Source: DASWUZ01 sp036401375 (GTDB taxonomy: Bacteria; Acidobacteriota; Terriglobia; Terriglobales; Acidobacteriaceae). From it: a stretch of 64,000 nt of DNA. This document shows, piece after piece, positions 41,902-50,014 of this stretch. Positions within the stretch are counted from its first letter, which is position 1, and every line of letters begins with the position of its first letter. Made by a program: the position numbers and the translations under genes. The stretch lies in contig DASWVB010000036.1 of assembly GCA_036401375.1 (NCBI GenBank), positions 45,992-109,991 of the forward strand, given 5' to 3'. The notes beneath the pieces were generated by a model that saw only the letters and a list, made by a program, of their open reading frames with translations, ran no database searches and was not told the DNA's origin.

Positions 41902-43665
41902 ATGAACGGGAGAGGCACGAGAGCGGAGCGCGCGGGGCTGGTACTCTCTTTACTCGCTGCCGCAGCGATCGTGATGTACGCAGGCGCACAGAGTCCGAAC
42001 ACCCAGGCTGTATCTGCGCCCTCCTCAACTGCTGCGCCCGCAGGGGCGGCAAACTTCGTCGATGTGACCACCGCCAGCGGAGTGCACTTCAAACATCAGG
42101 CATCCCACACCGCGAGAAAGTACCTGCTGGAGACCATGGGTTCCGGCGTCGCACTCTTTGACTACGACAACGATGGGCTGCTTGATATCTTTTTTGCCAA
42201 TGGAGCTGCAATCAGCGATCCGACTGCTCCGGGAACGATCCTGCGCAAGACCACGCCCGCGTTTTCGAATCGGCTTTACCATCAGAAGAGGGATCATACC
42301 TTCGAAGATGTAACCGAGAAGTCCGGCTTGTCGGGAGCTGGTTATAGCCTCGGAGTAGCGGTGGGCGACTACGATAACGACGGCTACGAAGACTTATACG
42401 TGACAGGTTACGGTGGCAATCATCTCTACCATAACAATGGCAATGGGACCTTCAGCGATGTAACGGAAGTGTCCGGTACGGGCGGCAGTGGATGGTCCAC
42501 CAGCGCCGCGTGGGTTGACCTCGACGGAGACGGCCTTCTCGACCTGGTAGTGCTTCGATACGTGCAGTGGAATTTTGACGATGTCTGGTGCGGCGAGCAT
42601 CGCGAAGGCTATCGCTCTTACTGCCACCCTGACCTATTCCAGCCAGTTGCCCCACTGGTCTATCACAACGATGGCAACGGCCACTTCAGCGAGATCGGAA
42701 GGAAGTCCGGCATTTCTACTCCCGGAAAGGGGTTGGGCATCGCGCTTGGCGATTATGACCGGGATGGACTCACCGACCTGGTAGTCGCAAACGATTCCAT
42801 AGCCGAGCATCTTTACCGGAATAAAGGAAACGGAACTTTTGAAGAAGTTGGGATGGACGCGGATGTCGCCGTCGACGGAGATGGCCGTACCTATGCCGGA
42901 ATGGGTGTTGCCTTCGCCGACTATAACAACGACGGGCTACCGGACATAGCCATCACCAACCTGGCAAATCAAAAGTATGCCATTTATAAAAACAATGGCG
43001 ACGGAAGCTTCACCTACACGAGCTACATGGCAGGAGTGGCTTCAATGTCACTAATGCATACCGGCTGGGGTATCAGCTTCATCGACTACGACAACGACGG
43101 CCTTAAAGACCTGCTGATAGCCCAGGGTCATGACCTCGACAATATCGAGCTTACCTCCTCCACAATCCGATACAAAGAGCCGATGTTGCTCGCTCGGAAC
43201 ACTGGCAGCGGATTCGTGGATGTCTCCTCGACCGCAGGCCCGGCTTTTCAGCAAGCCTGGGTAGGCCGAGGCCTCGCCGTCGGGGACATTTTCAACGATG
43301 GAAAGGTCGACGCCGTAGTATCTACTAACGATGGGCCCGGGTATCTTCTTCAAAACAAAACATCGAACGCGAACCACTGGTTGGGTCTTTCGCTGGTCGG
43401 TCATAAGAGCAACCGTGACGCAATAGGTGCCGAGGTAAAGGTGAGCTCCGGCGCACTCATGCAGTGGGGCACGGTCTCGACAACTGGCAGCTACCTGTCG
43501 TCGAGCGACAAGCGTCTACATTTTGGTCTAGGTTCGCACAGCACGGCAGATTCGGTCGAAATACTCTGGCCGAGTGGAATACGACAGTCCCTGAAGGACG
43601 TGCATTCAGATCAGATCCTGACGGTGAACGAGCCTCTGCAAACCACATCGGCGCACCTCAAGTGA
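41902..43665 (+). CDS. CRTAC1-family secreted FG-GAP/VCBS repeat protein with ASPIC/UnbV domain (first of pair)
   Basis: 587 aa. Seen: signal peptide (about 10-30, AGLVLSLLAAAAIVMYAGAQ), repeated FG-GAP/VCBS units with calcium-type DxDNDG motifs (DYDNDGLLDIFF, DYDNDGYEDLYV, DLDGDGLLDLVV, DYDRDGLTDLVV, DYNNDGLPDIAI, DYDNDGLKDLLI), forming a beta propeller, and a C-terminal ASPIC/UnbV domain (HWLGLSLVGHKSNRDAIGAEVKV, GLGSHSTADSVEILWPSG). Such proteins are secreted calcium-binding propellers abundant in Acidobacteria and of unknown partner. ATG at 41902; a TTG 18 nt upstream is an alternative. Confidence 0.92.
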   Translation: MNGRGTRAERAGLVLSLLAAAAIVMYAGAQSPNTQAVSAPSSTAAPAGAANFVDVTTASGVHFKHQASHTARKYLLETMGSGVALFDYDNDGLLDIFFANGAAISDPTAPGTILRKTTPAFSNRLYHQKRDHTFEDVTEKSGLSGAGYSLGVAVGDYDNDGYEDLYVTGYGGNHLYHNNGNGTFSDVTEVSGTGGSGWSTSAAWVDLDGDGLLDLVVLRYVQWNFDDVWCGEHREGYRSYCHPDLFQPVAPLVYHNDGNGHFSEIGRKSGISTPGKGLGIALGDYDRDGLTDLVVANDSIAEHLYRNKGNGTFEEVGMDADVAVDGDGRTYAGMGVAFADYNNDGLPDIAITNLANQKYAIYKNNGDGSFTYTSYMAGVASMSLMHTGWGISFIDYDNDGLKDLLIAQGHDLDNIELTSSTIRYKEPMLLARNTGSGFVDVSSTAGPAFQQAWVGRGLAVGDIFNDGKVDAVVSTNDGPGYLLQNKTSNANHWLGLSLVGHKSNRDAIGAEVKVSSGALMQWGTVSTTGSYLSSSDKRLHFGLGSHSTADSVEILWPSGIRQSLKDVHSDQILTVNEPLQTTSAHLK

Positions 43666-43678
43666 ATTTGGAGACCAG

Positions 43679-45556
43679 TTGATACAGCAGTTCAAATCTA
43701 ACTTCCCCGGCGTTCACTTTCTTTTAGCGGCGCTCTTGATTCTGCCCCGATCTGCCATGGCCCAAGTCCCGCCGCCGGCGGTAGCCGCCGCTGCCGATCA
43801 GTCGCAGGGGACGATGACCACGGGCGTGAACACCGGTGTCGCGCATGCCCCGGTTCTGGATGAAGAGCATCGCCCTATCACCGCTGGCGGCTTCGTTAAG
43901 TCAGGAGCTCCAATCTTTCTCGATATAGCAGAGAAGGCGGGCCTTACCAAGTGGCGCCACCAGATGGGTCTGCCGTCGAAGCACGTAATTATCGAGACGG
44001 TCGGGTCGGGTGTTGGGCTGCTCGACTATGACAATGACGGCTGGCTGGACATCTACCTTGTGAATGGATCCACCTACGATGCTGAGAGCGGCAAAACTAC
44101 GCCGCCCCACGCTGCCCTGTTCCACAATAATCACGATGGAACTTTCACTGACGTGGCGGCAAAGGCTGGAGTGACGAACGATCGGTGGGGATTCGGAGTA
44201 GCCATCGCGGATTACGACAACGATGGCTGGCCCGACATTTACGTATCAAACCTCGGTAAGAACCGGCTGTACCACAACAACCATGACGGCACATTCACTG
44301 ATGTAGCTGAAAGCGCTCACGTCACTCTTGGTAACTGGTCGACGGGGGCAACATGGGGCGACTACGACGGAGACGGCAGACTCGATTTGTTTGTGCCGGG
44401 TTATGTTCACTACGAAATGAAGGACCTGTTTAGCGTGACCGCTGGCGCCGCATCTTCCGTGCCCTGCCAGTTTCGCGGAGTAGCGGTCATGTGCGGACCG
44501 CGAGGACTCAAGGGCGAGGCCGACCATCTCTTTCACAACAATGGCGACGGCACCTTCACCGACGTAAGCGAAAAGGCCGGCGTAGCTGATAAGTCCTTAT
44601 TTTATGGATTGGCATCGATCTTTATCGATGTAAATAACGACGGCAAGGTTGATCTGCTCGTAGCGGACGACTCAACCCCTAACTACCTCTACCTTAATAA
44701 GGGGAACGGAACCTTTGAAGATGCGAGTCTGGCGTCCGGGTATGCGTTGAATGAGTCCGGCCGTGAGACAGCATCGATGGGCATTGCTGCTGGCGATCTG
44801 TTTCACAACGGCTTGATCGATCTGTTCAATACGACGTTCAGCGACGACTATAAACCCCTCTACCGCGGCGATGGCGACGCCAACTTTACGGATGTAAGTT
44901 ACAAGATGGGAATTGCCGAGCCAACCATCCCCTTCCTGGGCTGGGGAACCTCGTTTTTCGACTACGACAACGACGGCTGGCTGGACCTCTTCATGGTGAA
45001 CGGGCATGTCTACCCGGAGGTTGACAAGCTGAACTGGGGCACAAGCTGGAAGCAGCGTCCGTTGTTATTTCATAATGTAGCCGGAAAGCTCGAACTAGTC
45101 GCGCCTGTAGAAGGAAGCGGACTGGCAGAGGTCGGCGTGGGCCGCGGCATGGCATATGGCGATCTATTTAATGACGGGAAAATCGATGTAGTAGTGAATA
45201 ACCTCGACGGTGTTCCTTTCCTGCTGCGCAATGTGACCGTCACCACTAACCACTGGGTAGAATTAAAGCTGGTCGGGGGCGGTAACGGGCCGCGCGATGC
45301 TATCGGAGCGACGGTTTACCTCACAGCGAACGGATTCAGGCAAAGGGGCGACGTTGTAAGTGGAGGCAGCTTCGCATCTACCTCCGATCCTCGCCTGCAC
45401 TTTGGGCTCGGCCAGGCTACAAAAGTAGACGCTCTCGAGATTCACTGGCCGGGCGGTGTGAAAGAGCAGATTACCCTGCCAGGAATCGACGCCATCTACA
45501 CGGTTGTCCAAGGAAAGGGCGTCGAGAGACAGGTCGAGGCTTTACCAAGGAACTGA
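43679..45556 (+). CDS. CRTAC1-family secreted FG-GAP/VCBS repeat protein with ASPIC/UnbV domain (second of pair)
   Basis: 625 aa. Same architecture as the preceding gene: signal peptide (about 8-28, FPGVHFLLAALLILPRSAMAQ), propeller repeats with DYDNDGWLDIYL, DYDNDGWPDIYV, DYDGDGRLDLFV, DVNNDGKVDLLV and DYDNDGWLDLFM, and a C-terminal ASPIC/UnbV domain (WVELKLVGGGNGPRDAIGATVYL, HFGLGQATKVDALEIHWPGG). It starts at TTG (43679) with GGAG 5 nt upstream and lies 13 bp after the first gene's stop, so the pair is an operon. The partner and role are unknown; a cell-surface adhesion or glycan function is plausible. Confidence 0.92.
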   Translation: MIQQFKSNFPGVHFLLAALLILPRSAMAQVPPPAVAAAADQSQGTMTTGVNTGVAHAPVLDEEHRPITAGGFVKSGAPIFLDIAEKAGLTKWRHQMGLPSKHVIIETVGSGVGLLDYDNDGWLDIYLVNGSTYDAESGKTTPPHAALFHNNHDGTFTDVAAKAGVTNDRWGFGVAIADYDNDGWPDIYVSNLGKNRLYHNNHDGTFTDVAESAHVTLGNWSTGATWGDYDGDGRLDLFVPGYVHYEMKDLFSVTAGAASSVPCQFRGVAVMCGPRGLKGEADHLFHNNGDGTFTDVSEKAGVADKSLFYGLASIFIDVNNDGKVDLLVADDSTPNYLYLNKGNGTFEDASLASGYALNESGRETASMGIAAGDLFHNGLIDLFNTTFSDDYKPLYRGDGDANFTDVSYKMGIAEPTIPFLGWGTSFFDYDNDGWLDLFMVNGHVYPEVDKLNWGTSWKQRPLLFHNVAGKLELVAPVEGSGLAEVGVGRGMAYGDLFNDGKIDVVVNNLDGVPFLLRNVTVTTNHWVELKLVGGGNGPRDAIGATVYLTANGFRQRGDVVSGGSFASTSDPRLHFGLGQATKVDALEIHWPGGVKEQITLPGIDAIYTVVQGKGVERQVEALPRN

Positions 45557-45599
45557 GCAACGACATAGCCGACACCCGGCCAATCGATGCTTTTGAGGT

Positions 45600-45635
45600 C
45601 TTCTCGGCAGCGCGGCAACAGCCGCGATCGAGAAG
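45600..45635. terminator. Hairpin between convergent CRTAC1 and LacI genes
   Basis: CTTCTCG / CGAGAAG outer arms with an inner GCGCGGC / GCCGCG stem. It lies between two convergent genes. No T tract on either strand, so termination by this hairpin is uncertain. Confidence 0.4.
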
Positions 45636-45656
45636 AAGGGTCGACATCCAGCTCGC

Positions 45657-46694
45657 TCACCTCGGACTGGGCGTCGCAGTTGTCTGGCGCACGATCAGAC
45701 GCGTAGGGATCAGGTGCGCCGGCACCCGCGAGGTCGACTCAAGGTGATCGAGCAAGGCGAAGACAGCTGATCGTGCCAGGTCATGACACGACATGCGTAC
45801 CGTGGTAAGCGGAGGTATGGTGTATTCCGCGATGTGCACGTCATCAAACCCAATGAGGGACAGGTCTTCAGGAACGCGCAGCTTTGCCTCGAACAGCGCA
45901 TGGAGAACTCCAATCGCCGTCATATCGTTAGAACACATAACGGCAGTAGGTAGCCCGGGCAGGCGAAGCAATCGATGCATGGCATCGCGTCCCCCATCAA
46001 GCGTATGGTCGCCCTCGAGCAACCACGAGGCACAGGGCGTCAGACCGATCGCCTTGAGGCAATCAATAAAGGCGGCCTGTCGCGTCTCCGCAGAGCGTAG
46101 CTTCAAGGGCCCGCTTATAAATGCTATCTTCTGGTGTCCTAGCACTGCCAGATGCTGCACTCCTTCATTGATGCCCTGCCGATAATCGACGATCAGAGTA
46201 GTACTTCGTCTATGCTCAGGCCCTATATCGATGAAGACGGTAGGTATGTCCCCCGTGGCGAAACGCTTTAGCAGCAGTTCCTCGATGCCGAAGGTCATGA
46301 TGGCTACACCATCTACTTTGCGCTCCAGCATGCGGCGCACGCATGACTCCATCCTCTTCGGATCGTAGTTCGTCGAGCCTATTAGTATTTCGTAGCCATG
46401 CTCGACCGCGATGCTCTCGAACTCCTGGATCAGCTCCGGGAAAAACGGATTTGTGATCTCCGAAACGATGAGGCCGAGCAGCTTGCTCCTGCCCGAGACG
46501 AGGGCGCGCGCCTGTGAATTTGGAAAGTAATTCAGGTCTTCGATGGCCTTCCAGACTCTGGCTGCCAGAACCGGGTCGACCGACGCGACATGATTGATCG
46601 TCCTCGAGACAGTCGCAATCGAGACGCCCGCGTGAGAGGCGACGTTGCGGATATCCATCTTCGGAGCCTTGCCCGCCTTGGGAGAACGTCTCAT
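45657..46694 (-). CDS. LacI-family transcriptional regulator
   Basis: 345 aa. Seen: N-terminal helix-turn-helix MDIRNVASHAGVSIATVSRTINHVASVDPVLAARVWKAIEDLNYFPN-type (each half under the length limit: NVASHAGVSIATVSRTIN and hinge NYFPNSQARAL), then a periplasmic-binding-protein-like sensor core (LGLIVSEITNPFFPELIQ, FISGPLKLRSAETRQ, IGFDDVHIAEYTIPPLTT). It binds a sugar-like inducer and represses nearby or distant carbohydrate genes. ATG at 46694 has AGAGG 8 nt upstream; a TTG at 46712 is an alternative. No operator palindrome was recognised. Confidence 0.92.
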   Translation of the reverse strand: MRRSPKAGKAPKMDIRNVASHAGVSIATVSRTINHVASVDPVLAARVWKAIEDLNYFPNSQARALVSGRSKLLGLIVSEITNPFFPELIQEFESIAVEHGYEILIGSTNYDPKRMESCVRRMLERKVDGVAIMTFGIEELLLKRFATGDIPTVFIDIGPEHRRSTTLIVDYRQGINEGVQHLAVLGHQKIAFISGPLKLRSAETRQAAFIDCLKAIGLTPCASWLLEGDHTLDGGRDAMHRLLRLPGLPTAVMCSNDMTAIGVLHALFEAKLRVPEDLSLIGFDDVHIAEYTIPPLTTVRMSCHDLARSAVFALLDHLESTSRVPAHLIPTRLIVRQTTATPSPR

Positions 46695-46947
46695 CGTAAG
46701 TGCCTCTGGCAAGCGAACTTAATCTTACAGCCGCCTGTTGACAAAGCAGCAATGACTGCACCTCGGGGCAGACATCAAAGCCGCCGGCAGATCACGGGCG
46801 ACGACCTGCTGAACACGTTGTCTGCTCCGATAGCGGGGGCTCAACGTGCGCGCCGGCGTAACGGAGGCACCTTGAGATTGAGTGCGCTCTCAGGTGAAGA
46901 CGGCGAACGCTCCTTCGCATCTGTATGGATTCGCAGATAAAGCTAAT

Positions 46948-46976
46948 TTGAATGATAGTGAATCGTATTCTATTCT
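46948..46976 (+). promoter_or_regulatory. Promoter TTGAAT-17-TATTCT before the 46983 gene
   Basis: TTGAAT (46948-46953), 17-bp spacer, TATTCT (46971-46976), six nucleotides, then ATG. The best complete promoter of the leaderless-like set; no Shine-Dalgarno in the gap. Confidence 0.5.
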
Positions 46977-46982
46977 CTAGAG

Positions 46983-47819
46983 ATGAAGAGATTTTACCTG
47001 CTCGCTGTTGCTGCTCTCTCGCTCTGCAGCACTTGCATTCCCCTCCATGCGCAAGACGGATTCGTCGCGCGGTGGCAGGCCCGCGCCACAGCTACCCAGA
47101 ACGGGCAGCCGCACTGGGTCACTCCGCTGGTGACTGTAACGCCTCGCCTGGAGCAGGAATTTCGCTCCGATTTCGTCAGGCAGATCGCCCCCGCCGGCAC
47201 CGACACCTGGAACTATGGCAACAACAAGGGGCTCGAGTTGATCCCGGTGAGCCGCGTCGAGTTGATCTTTAATGTTCCGGCTTACATCCAGCACAATACG
47301 AAGGCGAAGGACGGGTTCGCCGATACGACCTTCCTGCTGAAGTATCGCATCCTCGGCCGCAACGAAAAAAGTGGGGATGCCATCGTCACTGCCTTCATTG
47401 GCGGTAGCTACCCGACAGGCAGCTATAAGAATGGCAGCGTGGCAGCTACGGTCACGCCGACCCTGGCAGCGGGTAAGGGATTCTCCAGACTTGACATTGT
47501 CTCGACTTTAGGTGCAGCACTGCCGGTCACGAATGCGACCGCCGTCGGTCGCCCGATCACGTGGAACACCACCCTGCAGCAGAACCTGGCTAAATACTTC
47601 TGGCCCGAGGTCGAGTTCAATAACACCTTCTACCATGGCGGCCCGAGCGACGGGCACACGCAGAGCTTCGTCACACCTGGTCTGATGCTGGGGCGTTTTC
47701 ACGTCAGCAAAGAGCATCGGCGGCTGGGCATCACGTTTGGCCTCGGTGAGCAGATCGCGCTCACTCACTTCCATAACTACAACCACGCGCTGGTATTTTC
47801 CGGCCGCGTATTCTTCTAA
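46983..47819 (+). CDS. Outer-membrane beta-barrel protein, unknown substrate
   Basis: 278 aa. Seen: signal peptide (about 1-24, FYLLAVAALSLCSTCIPLHAQ), then a barrel-like series of amphipathic strands (PLVTVTPRLEQEFRSDFV, ELIFNVPAYIQ, TTFLLKYRILGRN, GDAIVTAFIGGSYPTG, TTLQQNLAKYFWPEVEFNNTFYHGG) and a C-terminal strand ending in aromatic GRVFF. It resembles MetA-pathway phenol-degradation/transporter-type barrels but no family is certain. Divergent from the LacI regulator, which could control it. Complete promoter TTGAAT/TATTCT upstream. Confidence 0.75.
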   Translation: MKRFYLLAVAALSLCSTCIPLHAQDGFVARWQARATATQNGQPHWVTPLVTVTPRLEQEFRSDFVRQIAPAGTDTWNYGNNKGLELIPVSRVELIFNVPAYIQHNTKAKDGFADTTFLLKYRILGRNEKSGDAIVTAFIGGSYPTGSYKNGSVAATVTPTLAAGKGFSRLDIVSTLGAALPVTNATAVGRPITWNTTLQQNLAKYFWPEVEFNNTFYHGGPSDGHTQSFVTPGLMLGRFHVSKEHRRLGITFGLGEQIALTHFHNYNHALVFSGRVFF

Positions 47820-48132
47820 GCGGCTCTGACAGGCGCGAGCGGCGTCGGCGCGCCGCCCCACAATGCGTCCGGCCGGTGTGGCAGTGACGCAGCGCCTCCG
47901 GTCGATGCTGTTTTATTCGTTTATTCGCGAAAAGTTATCGAAATATTTACATGATGTTGCCATTCTCGATGTGCGATGACTAGTGGTTGCTGCGAAGGAT
48001 GACGAGGTTTACGTTCACTCGACCCTCATTCGGGGCAGCAGCCGCTCGAGACACAGCTTGCACTCAAGCAGGCCGACCTTCGTCGCGACACCGTGATTCC
48101 AAGTCACGGCAATATCCATCGAGAGAGGCTAA
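47820..48132 (+). promoter_or_regulatory. Upstream region of the porin gene with AT-rich patch
   Basis: About 313 bp without a gene. At 47909-47955 the local AT content rises sharply, with a tandem repeat TTTATTCG/TTTATTCG at 47912-47927 and the palindrome TTCGCGAA at 47924-47931. This could be an operator or AT-rich upstream element for the porin that starts at 48133; no regulator can be named. Confidence 0.35.
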
Positions 48133-49929
48133 ATGAAATATTCAAGGAAGATGCTGGCATGTCTGGGCCTGATTTGCGCGCTCACTACGGCTCAAATACC
48201 AGCACAGACTGCGGCGCCCGCCACGACCACGCCTCACCATAAGAAGGCGCATCGCGCGAAGGTAGCTGCGGGACCCTCCATTCAATCGCAGATCGACTCC
48301 CTGCGGACCGATCTTCAAGGAGAGATTCAGGCGCTCAAGCAACAATTGTCAGAGCGGGATGCACAGCTGCAGCAGGCGCAGCAGACAGCCCAGGCTGCGC
48401 AAGCCGCGGCTCAGCAGGCGCAGCAGGCAGCTCAGGCCGATCAGCAGGCGAGCACCGACAACACGGCGGCTGTAAGTTCACTGCAGGGTGCGGTCACCGA
48501 CCTCAAGTCAAACAACACCCTGCTGGTAAGCAGTATGCAGAGCGATCAGGCGCAGCTGCAGAAGTCGATCGAAACTCCCGAGGTTCTGCACTTCAAGGGT
48601 GTAACACTCTCCCCGACCGGCAGCTTCTTGGCGGCCGAGACGGTGTGGCGGCAGAAGGCAGTAGGCGGCGATATCAACACCCCGTTCACCTCGATTCCTC
48701 TGGACCACTCGGATGCAGCTCACCTGAGTGAGTTCTACGGGACGGGACGGCAGTCGCGCGTGGCTTTGCTTGCCGAGGGCAAGCTCGCCAACTCCACCAT
48801 GCGTGGATTTTACGAGGCGGACTGGTTGAGCGCAGGCGTCACCTCCAACAACAACCAGAGCAACAGCTATACCATGCGGCAGCGACAGCTATGGGCGCAG
48901 GCAGAGTTCGGACACGGCTGGACGGTGACGGGTGGCCAGATGTGGTCCCTCGCAACCGAGACCAAGGTCGGCATGAACAATCGCTCTGAGAATCTGCCGA
49001 TGACCATTGACGCTCAGTACACTGCGGGGTTCGTCTGGGCCCGTCAGTATGGATTTCGCGTGGTGAAGAAGTTCGGTAACACGCTGTGGGCCGGTGTCTC
49101 GGCCGAAAATGCCGAGACTCTGAATATCGGCGGTACGACACCTGCAAACATCCTGATCGGCGGCCCCGGCACCGGCGGCGGTCTTTATAACCTTAACGCG
49201 AACTACTCCTTTAACATCGCGCCTGATTTTGTCGCCAAGGTAGTGCTCGAACCTCGCTTCGGAGGTCACTACGAAGTCTTCGCGATTGGCAGGTTCTTCC
49301 GCGATCGCATCTACCCCAATGGCACTGGTACTGCCGCTTCCTCAGTGGGCGCATTCAACGACTCGACGACCGGTGGCGGACTCGGCGGCAGCCTCAGGGT
49401 CCCGACCTTCCGCAAGCGGCTTGACGTGGGAGTGAAGGGGCTGTGGGGCCAGGGCATCGGCCGCTATGGCAGCTCGACTCTCGCCGACTCAACCCTCAAC
49501 CCCTCTGGTCAACTGGCTCTGCTGCACGGCTTTTCGGCCCTGGGAACGCTTGAACTGCATGCGACTCCCAAGCTCGATATCTACGCCAATTACGGTGGAG
49601 ATTACGTCGGACGTCGTGCCTACGCAACGAGTGCGACGACAGGCGAGGGCTACGGCTCACCCCTCTTCGTCAACACGGGATGCGGCACCGAGCCGGTTCC
49701 TGGTGGCTCGTTCCTGCCGAACACTCCCAGCAAGTGCGCGGCAAACAACCGCGACGTGCAGGAGTTTACTATGGGCTACTGGTTCGACTTCTACAAGGGC
49801 CCGAAGGGTCGCCTGCGGCAGGGTCTCCAGTATGCGGACTTCAACCGTCAGACCTGGTCTGGCGTAGGTGGAGCACCCAAGGCGCAGGACAACATGTTCT
49901 GGACCTCGTTCCGCTATTACCTGCCGTAG
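48133..49929 (+). CDS. DcaP-like outer-membrane porin with coiled-coil N-terminus
   Basis: 598 aa. Seen: signal peptide (about 1-25), a His/Lys-rich linker, a long Gln/Ala coiled coil (about 48-140: DSLRTDLQGEIQALKQQLSER followed by QAAQQAQ repeats), then a beta barrel whose strands contain GSFLAAETVWRQ, SRVALLAEGKLANSTMRGFYEADW and GGQMWSLATET, ending in FRYYLP. Family resemblance: DcaP-type trimeric porins that pass organic anions. GAGAGG lies before the ATG. The long coiled coil could hold the trimer in the periplasm. Followed by a strong terminator. Confidence 0.83.
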   Translation: MKYSRKMLACLGLICALTTAQIPAQTAAPATTTPHHKKAHRAKVAAGPSIQSQIDSLRTDLQGEIQALKQQLSERDAQLQQAQQTAQAAQAAAQQAQQAAQADQQASTDNTAAVSSLQGAVTDLKSNNTLLVSSMQSDQAQLQKSIETPEVLHFKGVTLSPTGSFLAAETVWRQKAVGGDINTPFTSIPLDHSDAAHLSEFYGTGRQSRVALLAEGKLANSTMRGFYEADWLSAGVTSNNNQSNSYTMRQRQLWAQAEFGHGWTVTGGQMWSLATETKVGMNNRSENLPMTIDAQYTAGFVWARQYGFRVVKKFGNTLWAGVSAENAETLNIGGTTPANILIGGPGTGGGLYNLNANYSFNIAPDFVAKVVLEPRFGGHYEVFAIGRFFRDRIYPNGTGTAASSVGAFNDSTTGGGLGGSLRVPTFRKRLDVGVKGLWGQGIGRYGSSTLADSTLNPSGQLALLHGFSALGTLELHATPKLDIYANYGGDYVGRRAYATSATTGEGYGSPLFVNTGCGTEPVPGGSFLPNTPSKCAANNRDVQEFTMGYWFDFYKGPKGRLRQGLQYADFNRQTWSGVGGAPKAQDNMFWTSFRYYLP

Positions 49930-49965
49930 GCAGTGGTTGCAGAGCAGTCCAGGGGACCGACAGCA

Positions 49966-49991
49966 AAGGCCAGGCGTTAAAGCCTGGCCTT
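49966..49991. terminator. Bidirectional intrinsic terminator between the two porin genes
   Basis: AAGGCCAGGC / GCCTGGCCTT perfect 10-bp arms, GTTAAA loop, followed by CGCTTT. It lies 36 bp after the first porin's stop and 23 bp before the end of the convergent second porin, so it can serve both. Confidence 0.75.
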
Positions 49992-50014
49992 CGCTTTCCG
50001 GGTTGCACCGTCGC

